Source of the DNA: an uncultured Oscillospiraceae bacterium
GTDB lineage: Bacteria; Bacillota; Clostridia; Oscillospirales; Oscillospiraceae
Assembly: GCA_910584285.1 (NCBI GenBank)
Contig: CAJTYK010000015.1
Coordinates: 1 to 43,774 of the forward strand
Direction: 5' to 3'
Length of the DNA stretch: 43,774 nucleotides
Notes under the pieces: model-generated
The model's input: the letters and a program-made list of their open reading frames with translations, nothing else
Told to the model about the DNA's origin: nothing
The model's database searches: none
Made by a program: the position numbers and the translations under genes
In this document: positions 15,827-23,746 of the stretch, piece after piece
Numbering within the stretch: the stretch's first letter is position 1
How the letters are laid out: each line of letters starts with the position of its first letter

Positions 15827-16711
15827 ATGCCCCAGGGCATGGTGATCCCGGTGGTAGTGCTGTGCATTGCCTGCTACACTGGGCAGGGTTTTTTCAACAA
15901 GCTGTTTTCCATGCGGTATCAGGGCCCCCCGGCGGCGGCCACCCCGGTGTACGCCACCCTGTTCGGGGTGATTGTGGCGGCGGTGACCCTGTGTCTGGCG
16001 GGCTTCCGGTTCGCCCCCTCTATGGAGACGGTGCTGCTGGGCTGCGCCACCGGCGTGGTGCTGTTCCTCTATAACCTGGGCATGATCCGGGCCGCCCGCT
16101 CGGGGCCCTACGCCTTCCAGAGCATTGTCATGCTGTTCGGCAGCATCGTGGTGTGCCTGGTGTTCTCCGCCCTCTGGTGGGGAGACCGGATGGGCCCGGC
16201 CCAGCTGGTGGGCATCGGGGTAATGCTGGCGGCCTTTGTGGTGCTCAACAGCGGCGGCATCGACTTTTCCGGGGTGAAGAAGGAGTATTTCTTCTGGGTG
16301 GCTCTGCTGTTCTTCTCCAACGGCTTCTACGGCGTGCTGATGGACGCCCAGCAACGGCTCCTGCCCCAGCAGCGCAACGAGATGATCTTGATCACCTTCT
16401 TGTCCTCCGCCGGGGTATCGCTGGTCTACCTGCTGATCACCCAGCGGGGACAGGCCCCCGCCGCCTTTCGGATGGGCCGTGCCGCCTTGGGCTTCGCCGT
16501 GGGCAGCAGCGTGTGCGCCGCCTTTGCCGTGTTCCTCCTCATGACCCTGCTGGCCTACATCCCCAGCTACATCCTGTTCACCATCTGCAATGGCGGGCTT
16601 CTGGTGGCCTCCGCCCTGCTGTGCGCGGTGGTGCTGAAGGAGAAGATGACCCGGCGGACGGCGGCGGGGATCGGGCTGTCCGTGCTCAGCATTGTGCTGC
16701 TCAGTATTTGA
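15827..16711 (+). CDS. EamA/DMT-superfamily transporter
   Basis: A 294-residue integral membrane protein with about ten hydrophobic helices in two halves of five, the EamA (drug/metabolite transporter) layout. The first half runs from VIPVVVLCIACYTGQGFF to about ALWWG, and the second begins near KKEYFFWVALLFFSNGF and ends with the helix RTAAGIGLSVLSIVLLSI. aggagg (15813-15818) lies 8 nt before ATG 15827, directly after the response regulator. Substrate unknown; exporters of amino acids, metabolites or drugs all belong to this family. Confidence 0.85.
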   Translation: MPQGMVIPVVVLCIACYTGQGFFNKLFSMRYQGPPAAATPVYATLFGVIVAAVTLCLAGFRFAPSMETVLLGCATGVVLFLYNLGMIRAARSGPYAFQSIVMLFGSIVVCLVFSALWWGDRMGPAQLVGIGVMLAAFVVLNSGGIDFSGVKKEYFFWVALLFFSNGFYGVLMDAQQRLLPQQRNEMILITFLSSAGVSLVYLLITQRGQAPAAFRMGRAALGFAVGSSVCAAFAVFLLMTLLAYIPSYILFTICNGGLLVASALLCAVVLKEKMTRRTAAGIGLSVLSIVLLSI

Positions 16712-16721
16712 GCATATCAGG

Positions 16722-16751
16722 AACACCCCCCGACTTTAGTCGGGGGGTGTT
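16722..16751. terminator. Bidirectional terminator between transporter and citrate synthase
   Basis: A perfect 13-bp stem, AACACCCCCCGAC / GTCGGGGGGTGTT, with a TTTA loop, lies between two convergent genes. Confidence 0.85.
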
Positions 16752-16759
16752 TGCTTCTC

Positions 16760-18172
16760 TCAGCCTCGCTCCGTCAGCGGCACGAACTCCCGCCGGGGGG
16801 CCACCGCCTTGTAGGCCGGGCGGATGATCCGCCCGTAGGGGTTGTAGACCTCCTCCACCCGGTGGGCGCACCAGCCCACAATGCGGGCGATGGCGAATAG
16901 CGGCGTGTACAGCTCTGGGGGAATGCCCATCATCTTATACACCAGGCCGGAATACATATCCACATTGGCGCACATGGTCTTCTCCTGGCCGGTGATGGCG
17001 TGGAACAGGTCGGGGGTGAGCTTCTCCACCGTCTCGAACAGCTCGAATTCGTTCAGCATCCCCTTGTCCGCCGCCAGCTTCTTGGCGAACCGCTTCAAAA
17101 TGACCGCCCGGGGGTCGGACAGGGTGTAGATGGCATGGCCCATACCGTACACCAGTCCGGAGCCATCCCCCGCCTCCTTCTTCAGGATTTTGGCAATATA
17201 GGCGGACACCTCGTCCTCGTCCTTCCAATCCTTTACGTTGGCCTCGATCTCGTCGAACATCTTCATCACTCGCTGGTTGGCCCCTCCGTGCTTGGGGCCC
17301 TTCAGGGAGCCCACCGCCGCGGAGATGGCGGAGTAGATGTCCGTGCCGGAGGAGGACAGCACCCGGCAGGCGAACGCGGAGTTGTTGCCGCCGCCGTGCT
17401 CCATGTGGAGCACCAGGCAGAGATCCAGCAGATGGGCCTCCTCGGCGGTGAACTGGGTGTCGTGCCGGACGGAGTACAGGAAGTTCTCCGCCACCGACAG
17501 CCCGGGCTGGGGCCGGTGGAGGTACAGGGACTGCTGATCGAAGTAGTGCTGTTTGGCGGCGAAGGCGTGGGCCACAATCACCGGGAACCGCGCGATGAGC
17601 CGCAGGGCCTGGAGCATCTCCACCGGCAGGGTGTTGTTGTCCGGGTCGGGGTCGTAGGAGTACAGCGCCAGCACCGACCGGGCCAGCTTGTTCATCACGT
17701 CCGCGCTGGGGGCCTTGAGGATCATGTCCTCGGTGAAGTTGGGGGGCAGCTCCCGGTAGTAGGACAGAATGTCCTGGAACTGCTCCAGCTCCGCCGGGGT
17801 GGGCAAGCCGCCGAACATGAGTAAGTACGCCGTCTCCTCATAGCCGAAGCGGTTCTCCGCAGTGAAGCCTTGAATCAGATCCTCAAGGTCGATGCCCCGG
17901 TAAAAGAGCTGGCCGGGGGCGGGGATCTTCTCCCCGTCCTGCATGATATAGCCCTTCACGTTGCCGATGAGGGTGACCCCGGCCATGACGCCGGTGCCGT
18001 CCTGGTTGCGCAGGCCCCGCTTCACGTTGTACTTCTCATAGTACCGGGGGGAGATCTGGGTATACTTCTCAAACTCCCCGCATATCCCTTGAATGAAATC
18101 CACCGACGAATTGTATTGCTCTACCGCCTTCCGCTGGGCCTCCACCAGCGTCTCATAGATGTTTAAACCCAA
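16760..18172 (-). CDS. Citrate synthase (citrate/2-methylcitrate type)
   Basis: A 470-residue Si-type citrate synthase condensing oxaloacetate and acetyl-CoA in the cytosol. Active-site regions are visible: the first His in HMEHGGGNNSAFACR, the second in YGMGHAIYTLSDPRA, and the catalytic Asp in CANVDMYSGLVY; GPKHGGANQRVMKMFDEI is also typical. The start is TTG at 18172, because AAGGAGG (18188-18182) is 9 nt upstream and no ATG or GTG is available; extension to an ATG at 18253 would cross the promoter. A strong promoter lies at 18230-18258. It stands alone here, so it may feed glutamate synthesis rather than a full cycle. Confidence 0.95.
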   Translation of the reverse strand: MGLNIYETLVEAQRKAVEQYNSSVDFIQGICGEFEKYTQISPRYYEKYNVKRGLRNQDGTGVMAGVTLIGNVKGYIMQDGEKIPAPGQLFYRGIDLEDLIQGFTAENRFGYEETAYLLMFGGLPTPAELEQFQDILSYYRELPPNFTEDMILKAPSADVMNKLARSVLALYSYDPDPDNNTLPVEMLQALRLIARFPVIVAHAFAAKQHYFDQQSLYLHRPQPGLSVAENFLYSVRHDTQFTAEEAHLLDLCLVLHMEHGGGNNSAFACRVLSSSGTDIYSAISAAVGSLKGPKHGGANQRVMKMFDEIEANVKDWKDEDEVSAYIAKILKKEAGDGSGLVYGMGHAIYTLSDPRAVILKRFAKKLAADKGMLNEFELFETVEKLTPDLFHAITGQEKTMCANVDMYSGLVYKMMGIPPELYTPLFAIARIVGWCAHRVEEVYNPYGRIIRPAYKAVAPRREFVPLTERG

Positions 18173-18229
18173 GATGACTCGCCTCCTTACCGTGCTCCAG
18201 TTATTGATGGTTTGATGGTGATAAACTCC

Positions 18230-18258
18230 ATTATAACGCAACTTCCCATTCAAGTCAA
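18230..18258 (-). promoter_or_regulatory. Sigma-A promoter of citrate synthase
   Basis: On the minus strand: TTGACT (18258-18253), a 17-nt spacer and a perfect TATAAT (18235-18230), giving a leader of about 50 nt. Confidence 0.82.
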
Positions 18259-18351
18259 TTCAAATTTGTCTTTGGAATTTTACAGACCTCTTGAAATTTC
18301 AACTTCCTTCTCCCACAGCTCCCCGAATTTTGAATTTTTGAGGTGTTGAAC

Positions 18352-19401
18352 TTGCGAAATCAGGACGCATGGCGCGCGCTCCGCGCCCCCTTCCTCACCG
18401 GGCTGTGCCTGAGCCTGGCTCTGATGCTGCTCTCGCTGACAGCTTTAGGGGAGGGGGCGGCGGCCCAGCCGGACATCCCCACCCTCCCCGCCGTCCCCAC
18501 CCCAGCCCGATCCCCCGCCCCCACCCTCCCCCCGCCCGGGGAGCGGGATGCCACCCAAACCCTGCGGGTGCTGCAAAAGGACGGCACGGTGGAGACCATG
18601 TCCATGGGGGACTACCTGTGGCGGGTGGTGGCGGCGGAGATGCCCGCCTCCTTTGAGCCGGACGCCCTGCGCTCCCAGGCGGTGTGCGCCCGCACCTACG
18701 CCCTGTGGCGGCTTAGCGCCCAGAGCCACAAGGAGGACGGGGCGGACGTGTGCGCCGACTCCACCTGCTGCCAGGCGTACCTCACCCCCGAGGACGCCGC
18801 CCAGAAGTGGGAGCAGAACGCGGAGCCCTATTCCCGGAAGATCGCTGAGGCGGTGGCAGACACCGACGGGCAGGTGCTCACCTACGGGGGCGCCCCCATC
18901 CAGGCGGTGTTTTTCTCGTCGGCGGCGGGCTCCACCGCCGGGGCGGAGGAGGTGTGGGGCCGCGCCCTGCCCTATCTGGTGCCGGTGGACAGCCCCGAGG
19001 GGGACGAGGTGCCCAACTACCACTCCACCGTCTCCCTCACGGCGGACGAGGTGCGGACGCTGGCGGAGGGGGCGGGCCTGGGCTGCGACCTGTCCGGAGA
19101 ACCGTCGGGCTGGTTTACCGATATCGTCCGAAGCGCCTCCGGCCGGGTGGCCTCCCTGAAGCTGGGGGGCGCGGAGCTGTCCGGCGGCGCGGCCCGGTCG
19201 CTGTTCTCCCTGCGCTCCACCGCCTTTGATGTGGCGGAGGCAGAGGGCACCTTCACCTTCTCCGTCACCGGCTACGGCCACGGGGTGGGGCTGAGCCAAT
19301 ACGGGGCCAACGCCCTGGCCAAGCAGGGCAAGGGCTGGCGGGAGATCCTGGCCCACTACTACACCGGGGCGGAGCTTCAGGACGGCTTCTCCGGGGATTG
19401 A
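18352..19401 (+). CDS. SpoIID/LytB-domain protein
   Basis: A roughly 349-residue exported protein with a signal or membrane segment near the N-terminus (FLTGLCLSLALMLLSLTAL), a Pro/Thr/Ala linker, and a SpoIID domain. SpoIID cleaves denuded glycan strands during engulfment and is made in the mother cell. The catalytic Glu is expected in WRVVAAEMPASFEPDALRSQ; CARTYALW and GYGHGVGLSQYGANALA are family hallmarks. Start choice is uncertain: GAGGTG (18340-18345) is 6 nt before TTG 18352, while GTG 18343 and TTG 18346 overlap it. No SpoIIP or SpoIIQ neighbours are present, so it may be a SpoIID paralogue. Confidence 0.85.
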   Translation: MRNQDAWRALRAPFLTGLCLSLALMLLSLTALGEGAAAQPDIPTLPAVPTPARSPAPTLPPPGERDATQTLRVLQKDGTVETMSMGDYLWRVVAAEMPASFEPDALRSQAVCARTYALWRLSAQSHKEDGADVCADSTCCQAYLTPEDAAQKWEQNAEPYSRKIAEAVADTDGQVLTYGGAPIQAVFFSSAAGSTAGAEEVWGRALPYLVPVDSPEGDEVPNYHSTVSLTADEVRTLAEGAGLGCDLSGEPSGWFTDIVRSASGRVASLKLGGAELSGGAARSLFSLRSTAFDVAEAEGTFTFSVTGYGHGVGLSQYGANALAKQGKGWREILAHYYTGAELQDGFSGD

Positions 19402-19426
19402 AGCCCGGGCAGGGATGTGATATGCT
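19398..19426 (+). promoter_or_regulatory. Candidate promoter for the Vat-like gene and its leader
   Basis: TTGAAG (19398-19403), a 17-nt spacer and TATGCT (19421-19426). The -35 overlaps the SpoIID stop codon. A start near 19433 would give a leader of about 90 nt containing the mini-ORF. Confidence 0.55.
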
Positions 19427-19456
19427 AAAGGTATCAACTGGAGAGGGTGGTATGCC

Positions 19457-19495
19457 ATGAAGCGCTGCATTGTCCTGAGCGGGATCATCCGATAG
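19457..19495 (+). CDS. Candidate 12-residue leader peptide upstream of acetyltransferase
   Basis: ATG AAG ... TAG encodes MKRCIVLSGIIR, preceded by GGAGAGGGTGG (19440-19450) at 6-nt spacing. It ends 28 nt before the start of the Vat-like gene. Its codons 6-11 contain segments complementary to the downstream ribosome binding site and start codon (see 19474-19532). It may be a regulatory leader peptide of the kind that precedes many ribosome-targeting-drug resistance genes, or the remnant of a lost gene; MKRC-V-SG openings also occur in thiamine pyrophosphokinase-like proteins. Confidence 0.5.
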   Translation: MKRCIVLSGIIR

Positions 19496-19532
19496 GTTAC
19501 AATTCACTCAGGAGGTACATAAGATGATCCCG
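19474..19532 (+). promoter_or_regulatory. Candidate translational attenuator of the Vat-like gene
   Basis: Within the leader ORF, CGGGATCATC (19480-19489) is perfectly complementary to GATGATCCCG (19523-19532), which contains the acetyltransferase ATG. The adjoining CCTGAG (19474-19479) complements CTCAGG (19507-19512), which contains part of the aggagg ribosome binding site. The two pairings cross, so they are alternatives or a pseudoknot. A ribosome held on the leader would break either. Confidence 0.5.
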
Positions 19533-20168
19533 AAATGGAAAATTTATCCTCGCCCCCAGGGGCACAGCACGGTCTACCTGCAAAACGTTATCAACGACCC
19601 GTCCATCACCGTGGGCGAGTACACCATCTACGATGATTTCGTCCGCGACCCCAGGGACTTTCAACGAAACAATGTGCTCTACCACTATCCCATCAACCAC
19701 GAGCGGCTGGTGATCGGGAAGTTCTGCTCCATCGCCTGCGGGGCGAAGTTCCTGTTCAACAGCGCCAACCACACCCTGGGCTCCCTGTCCACCTACCCCT
19801 TCCCCATCTGCTTTGAGGAGTGGGGGCTGGACGTAGAGCGCATCCCGGAAGCCTGGGACAACCACGGCGATATTGTGATCGGAAACGACGTGTGGATCGG
19901 CTATGAGGCCGTGGTTTTAGCGGGCGTCACCATCGGGGACGGGGCCGTTGTCGCCGCCCGGGCGGTGGTCACCCGGGACGTGCCGCCCTACACCATCGTG
20001 GGCGGCGTCCCCGCCAAGCCCATCCGCCGGCGCTTTCGCGAGGCGGACATCGCCCGCCTCCAGGCCCTGCGCTGGTGGGACTGGCCCCAGGAGAAGATCG
20101 CCGCCCACCTTGACGCTATCCAGTCCGGCGATCTGGACAGGCTGGAGCGGGCGGCGGACAAGCTGTAA
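19524..20168 (+). CDS. Vat/CatB-like hexapeptide acetyltransferase
   Basis: A 214-residue left-handed beta-helix O-acetyltransferase of the xenobiotic (Vat/CatB) group. Matching blocks are VGEYTIYDDF, NVLYHYPI, LVIGKFCSIACGAKFLFNSANHTLGSLSTYPF with the presumed catalytic His in SANH, GDIVIGNDVWIGYEAVVLAGVTIGDGAVVAARAVVTRDVPPYTIVGGVPAKPI, and RWWDWP. Members acetylate streptogramin A or chloramphenicol, but many homologues have unknown substrates, so resistance is not shown. aggagg (19510-19515) precedes ATG 19524. It has its own promoter, a leader ORF and complementary sequences that could mask its start. Confidence 0.88.
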   Translation: MIPKWKIYPRPQGHSTVYLQNVINDPSITVGEYTIYDDFVRDPRDFQRNNVLYHYPINHERLVIGKFCSIACGAKFLFNSANHTLGSLSTYPFPICFEEWGLDVERIPEAWDNHGDIVIGNDVWIGYEAVVLAGVTIGDGAVVAARAVVTRDVPPYTIVGGVPAKPIRRRFREADIARLQALRWWDWPQEKIAAHLDAIQSGDLDRLERAADKL

Positions 20169-20214
20169 CGGCACAGCAACAATTATGATGATTCTATTAA
20201 ATTTCCCAGGAGCG

Positions 20215-20243
20215 TTGCAATTTTCCAACCCCTATGGTATGAT
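20215..20243 (+). promoter_or_regulatory. Sigma-A promoter upstream of the LtaS-like gene
   Basis: TTGCAA (20215-20220), a 17-nt spacer and TATGAT (20238-20243). Predicted transcription starts near 20250, before the hairpin at 20271. Confidence 0.7.
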
Positions 20244-20270
20244 ATGAAAGCAAAAATCGGTAGACATAAA

Positions 20271-20292
20271 AGGGCGAAACCGCCCTGTTTTT
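20271..20292 (+). terminator. Terminator-like hairpin in the LtaS-like gene leader
   Basis: AGGGCG (20271-20276) / CGCCCT (20281-20286) with an AAAC loop, followed by GTTTTT. It lies between the promoter and the gene start, so it may be an attenuator. An inverted repeat, CCTATGGTAT (20231-20240) and ATACCATAGG (20302-20311), flanks it and reaches into the -10 box on one side and the ribosome binding site on the other. Confidence 0.6.
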
Positions 20293-20325
20293 GTCGCAGC
20301 TATACCATAGGAAGTGAAGATTCTC

Positions 20326-22455
20326 ATGAGCTATTCCCGCAAAGGAAAGCGGGCGGCCCCCTACCGCCACACCGGGCGGCGCTCCGCCGGCTCCCCCCTG
20401 TTGTCCGCCCTGTTTTTCCCCGCCGCCCTCCTCTATCATGAGCTGCTGCTGCGGGTGTTCGACCGGAGCACCCCCTTCTTTGACATCGCCCTGCTGCGGA
20501 TTCTGCTGTTCTCCCTGGCGGCCGGGCTGCTGCTGTTCCTCCTTCTGGATCTGCTGCCCTGGAAGGGCGCCGCCCGGATCGCCGGAGGGGTGCTTTTGGG
20601 GCTGGGCACCGTGCTGTTCTGCGTGGAGCGGGGCTGCCGGACCACCTTCAACCTCTACTACGGCCTGGGCTTCATGGGCGGCATGGCCGGGGACGTGGCC
20701 GGGGACTTCGGGTCCACCGTGGTGTCGGTGATCCTGGGCCTAATCCCCTTTATCCTGCTGTCCTTTGTGCCGCTGGCGGCCTATCTCCTGCTGCGGCAGA
20801 TGGTGTTCCAGGAGGACGGGCAGGAGAACCTCACCCGGATCCTCCTGGCCGTGGGTATGGTGATCCTCCAACTGGGGGGCTGGGCCCTGTCCGCTTTCGG
20901 CGGCGCATCCAGCTACTACACCTATGAGTACACCGCCAACGTCTCTATCCCCCACTTCGGGGTGATAACCTCCCTGCGGCTGGAGCTGGAGTACGCCCTG
21001 CTGGGCACCCCCGCCCCACCCCTGCCGGTCATCGACCCGGTGGACACCCCCGCTCCCGCGGGCTCTGGGGCCCCCGACCCCACGGTTGATCCCTCTGGTG
21101 ACCCGTCGGCAGAGCCTACCGCCCCTATTCCCACCGGGCCCAACGCCCTGGACATTGACTTCGAGGCCCTGGCCGGCTCCGCCCCCAACGACACCGTCAA
21201 GGCCCTGCACCAGTATTTCGGCAGCCTGACCCCCTCGGAGAAAAACCAGTACACCGGGATGTTTGAGGGCAAGAACCTGATCCTACTCACCGCCGAGGGC
21301 TTCTCCCCCTACGCCATCGACCAGGAGCTGACGCCCACCCTCTACAAGCTCACCCACGAGGGCTTTGTGTTCCACAACTTCTACCAGCCCGACTGGACGC
21401 TGTCCACCACCGGCGGCGAGTTCGCCGTCACCACTGGGCTTATTCCAAACTGGCACGGCAAAACCGGCGCGCCTCTGTACAGCGTCGATAAATCCATGCC
21501 CATCACCCTGGCCAGGCTGTTCGCCGCGAAAGGGTATGCCGTCCCCGCCTGGCACAACCACACCTATACCTACTATCACCGGGACGAGTACCTGGGCAAT
21601 TTCGGCTATGACTACCACGGCATCGGCAACGGCCTGGAGCTGGCCCACGTTGTCTGGCCCAACTCCGACCTGGAGATGATGGAGGCCACGGCGGACAGCT
21701 ATATCAACGATTACGTGGAGAACGGCACTCCCTTCCACGCCTACTATATGACAGTGAGCGGTCACGGCCTGTACACCTGGGGGGGCAACGCTATGTCCCG
21801 GAAGCACCGGGAGGCGGTGGAGGCCAAGTACCCCAATCTCTCCGAGACATCCCAGGCATATCTGGCCTGCAATATGGAGCTGGATCTGGCCCTGGAGTAC
21901 CTGGTGGGCAGGCTGGAGGCGGCGGGCATCGCCGACGATACCCTCATCGTCATGGCCGCCGATCACTACCCCTACCTGATGGTGCAGGACGGCGTCGATT
22001 ACTACAACGAGCTGCGGGGCTTTACCGACAGCGAGGACGACACCTCCCGCTACAAGAACACCCTGCTCATGTGGTCTGGCGCCATCAAGGAGCCCATCGA
22101 GGTGGACACCCCCTGCTACACCGCCGACATCGTGCCCACCCTGTGCAACCTGTTCGGGCTGGACTACGACTCCCGGCTCTATTCCGGGCGGGATATCTTC
22201 GCCACCAATTATCAGGCGGATCAGTATTCCAACTGTATGCCCCTGGTGGTGTTTGCCAATAAGGGCAAGGGTAACGCCTGGATCACCGCCGCCGGCACCT
22301 ACGAGTCCGCCACCGGCACTTTCACCCCCAACGAGGGGATCACGGTGGATGAGGACTATGTGGGTCGGGTGAAGAAGCTGGTCAGCGCTAAGGTGAGCTA
22401 CGCCAAGCTGCTCCTGGAGCAGGACTACTACAAATACGTGTTCCCATCGGAGTAA
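20326..22455 (+). CDS. LTA synthase-family membrane protein (sulfatase fold)
   Basis: A 709-residue protein with about five N-terminal membrane helices (residues about 25-200), a Pro/Thr/Asp-rich linker (VDTPAPAGSGAPDPT), and an extracytoplasmic sulfatase-fold domain. That domain has KNLILLTAEGFSPYAID, the Thr-containing nucleophile region TLSTTGGEFAVTTGL, SGHGLYTW and MAADHYPY. LtaS-type enzymes transfer glycerol phosphate from phosphatidylglycerol to build lipoteichoic acid; related proteins modify other envelope polymers, so the exact product is not fixed. The start is ATG 20326, since AGGAAGTGA (20309-20317) is 8 nt upstream; GTG 20314 overlaps that site. Confidence 0.9.
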   Translation: MSYSRKGKRAAPYRHTGRRSAGSPLLSALFFPAALLYHELLLRVFDRSTPFFDIALLRILLFSLAAGLLLFLLLDLLPWKGAARIAGGVLLGLGTVLFCVERGCRTTFNLYYGLGFMGGMAGDVAGDFGSTVVSVILGLIPFILLSFVPLAAYLLLRQMVFQEDGQENLTRILLAVGMVILQLGGWALSAFGGASSYYTYEYTANVSIPHFGVITSLRLELEYALLGTPAPPLPVIDPVDTPAPAGSGAPDPTVDPSGDPSAEPTAPIPTGPNALDIDFEALAGSAPNDTVKALHQYFGSLTPSEKNQYTGMFEGKNLILLTAEGFSPYAIDQELTPTLYKLTHEGFVFHNFYQPDWTLSTTGGEFAVTTGLIPNWHGKTGAPLYSVDKSMPITLARLFAAKGYAVPAWHNHTYTYYHRDEYLGNFGYDYHGIGNGLELAHVVWPNSDLEMMEATADSYINDYVENGTPFHAYYMTVSGHGLYTWGGNAMSRKHREAVEAKYPNLSETSQAYLACNMELDLALEYLVGRLEAAGIADDTLIVMAADHYPYLMVQDGVDYYNELRGFTDSEDDTSRYKNTLLMWSGAIKEPIEVDTPCYTADIVPTLCNLFGLDYDSRLYSGRDIFATNYQADQYSNCMPLVVFANKGKGNAWITAAGTYESATGTFTPNEGITVDEDYVGRVKKLVSAKVSYAKLLLEQDYYKYVFPSE

Positions 22456-22461
22456 AGGACA

Positions 22462-22495
22462 CGGCCCGGAGCGTCTGCTCCGGGCCGGTTCTTTT
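22462..22495 (+). terminator. Strong intrinsic terminator after the LtaS-like gene
   Basis: CGGCCCGGAGC (22462-22472) pairs perfectly with GCTCCGGGCCG (22477-22487), loop GTCT, followed by GTTCTTTTT. Confidence 0.9.
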
Positions 22496-22524
22496 TCTCC
22501 ACGTGCTCGTTTTATTCCATCTAT

Positions 22525-22599
22525 GTAGGGGCGGACCTTGTCCGCCCCCCGATTCGGGGTATGGCGCAGGATCGGCAGGCGCACACTGTGCGCCCCTAC
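22525..22599. repeat. Double GTAGGGGCG palindromic element; supplies the lipid kinase stop codon
   Basis: A 75-nt element with 9-bp terminal inverted repeats GTAGGGGCG (22525-22533) and CGCCCCTAC (22591-22599). It contains two internal palindromes, GGGGCGGAC/GTCCGCCCC and GGCGCACA/TGTGCGCC. Read on the minus strand, its end CCG-TAG-GGGCGCAC provides the stop codon of the lipid kinase gene, as the copy at 2065 does for thrH. Confidence 0.8.
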
Positions 22600-23534
22600 G
22601 GCTCCCCTGCTTGACGGTTTTCCGGGCCCCCGGTGCCACAGGCAATCGTCAGGGCGCAGGGCAGGTTTTTCACCGTGGTCACCGCCTGCTCCCCGCCGAA
22701 CTCGCCGTCCACCGTCCAGGCCACCGGGGCATCGCAGGTGAAGGTGACCTCTCCGGCTTCAATACCCACCACCGCGCCGTCCCCGTCCCCGGACAGCTCC
22801 AGGGTGGTCAGGGCGGTGAGGATATCCTGCCAGTCCTTGGCCGTCTTGGGCTGGCGGATCAGGATCACCTCAAACCGACCGTCGTCCAACCGCACCTTGT
22901 CCCGGGGCAGGTTCACCAGCCCTCCCACCGACACCGTGTTGCCCACCATGCCATAGATGAAGTCCCCCTCCACCTCTGGCCCGTCGGGGGCGGTGACCTT
23001 CATGTGGTAGCTGGGAACGTTGGCCAGCCGGCCCATCCCCTCCAGCACGTAGGCGAAATGGCCCAGCAGGTTCTTGTTGGCCTGGGGGGTGGAGTAGGAC
23101 ACATCGGTGAACAGCCCGAAGGCCGCCACATAGGTAAAGGGCCGCCCCTCCGCCTCCCCCACGTCGATGGGCCGGGGCGTCCCCTCCCCCGCCACCTCCG
23201 CCAGCTCGGGCAGGGCCTTGGGTAGCTCCAGGGTGCGGGAGAAGTCGTTGGTGGTGCCCGCCGGGATGTAGCCCAGCACCGGGCGCTTGTCTGCCGGGAG
23301 GGCCAGCAGGCCCTGCACCGTCTCGTTCAGGGTGCCGTCCCCCCCGCAGCACACCACCCGGTCAAAGGCGGCGCCCTGCTCGATCACAGTTTGGGTGGCG
23401 TCCCCCCGCCCCTGGGTGGGGTGGACAGTGACCCCGTAGCCCTGCCGGGAAAAGACCTCCACCACGTCGGACAGGGAGGCCTTGGCCGTCTTGCGTCCGG
23501 CGGCGGGGTTATAGATGTACAACAGCGTTTTCAT
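22596..23534 (-). CDS. Diacylglycerol/sphingosine kinase-like lipid kinase (YegS/BmrU family)
   Basis: A 312-residue lipid kinase of the DagK/YegS family. The N-terminal domain has LLYIYNPAAGRKTA, VVCCGGDGTLNETVQGLL and GYIPAGTTNDFSRTL, the nucleotide-binding GGDGT motif being diagnostic; the C-terminal half is the beta-sandwich lipid-binding domain ending near VDGEFGGEQA. It probably recycles diacylglycerol released by the LtaS-like enzyme encoded just upstream on the other strand, an inference from function. The start is taken as ATG 23534; GTG 23549 is an alternative. The last ~12 residues run into a dispersed repeat that supplies the stop. Confidence 0.88.
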   Translation of the reverse strand: MKTLLYIYNPAAGRKTAKASLSDVVEVFSRQGYGVTVHPTQGRGDATQTVIEQGAAFDRVVCCGGDGTLNETVQGLLALPADKRPVLGYIPAGTTNDFSRTLELPKALPELAEVAGEGTPRPIDVGEAEGRPFTYVAAFGLFTDVSYSTPQANKNLLGHFAYVLEGMGRLANVPSYHMKVTAPDGPEVEGDFIYGMVGNTVSVGGLVNLPRDKVRLDDGRFEVILIRQPKTAKDWQDILTALTTLELSGDGDGAVVGIEAGEVTFTCDAPVAWTVDGEFGGEQAVTTVKNLPCALTIACGTGGPENRQAGEP

Positions 23535-23581
23535 GGTTTCAGTTTTCACTCCATTGAATCGGATCTTCGTTGGGGAACTGT

Positions 23582-23610
23582 ATTATACCCAAAAGCCGGC
23601 TGGAATACAA
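23582..23610 (-). promoter_or_regulatory. Promoter of the lipid kinase gene
   Basis: Minus strand: TTGTAT (23610-23605), 17-nt spacer, perfect TATAAT (23587-23582). It is divergent from the azlC promoter. Confidence 0.6.
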
Positions 23611-23634
23611 TGAACATTCTGTAAAACCCTGCCC

Positions 23635-23663
23635 TTGCCCAACGGGATGTGGGACGGTATAAT
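23635..23663 (+). promoter_or_regulatory. Promoter of azlCD
   Basis: TTGCCC (23635-23640), 17-nt spacer, perfect TATAAT (23658-23663), giving a leader of about 75 nt. The gap 23550-23746 holds this and the divergent promoter. Confidence 0.65.
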
Positions 23664-23746
23664 GATTCTGTCAAAATTCTCCCTATTCTATATTGCGCCG
23701 GGCCTGTCCGCGTGGCTCCGCGCTTCTTTGTCAGGATGTGATACCA

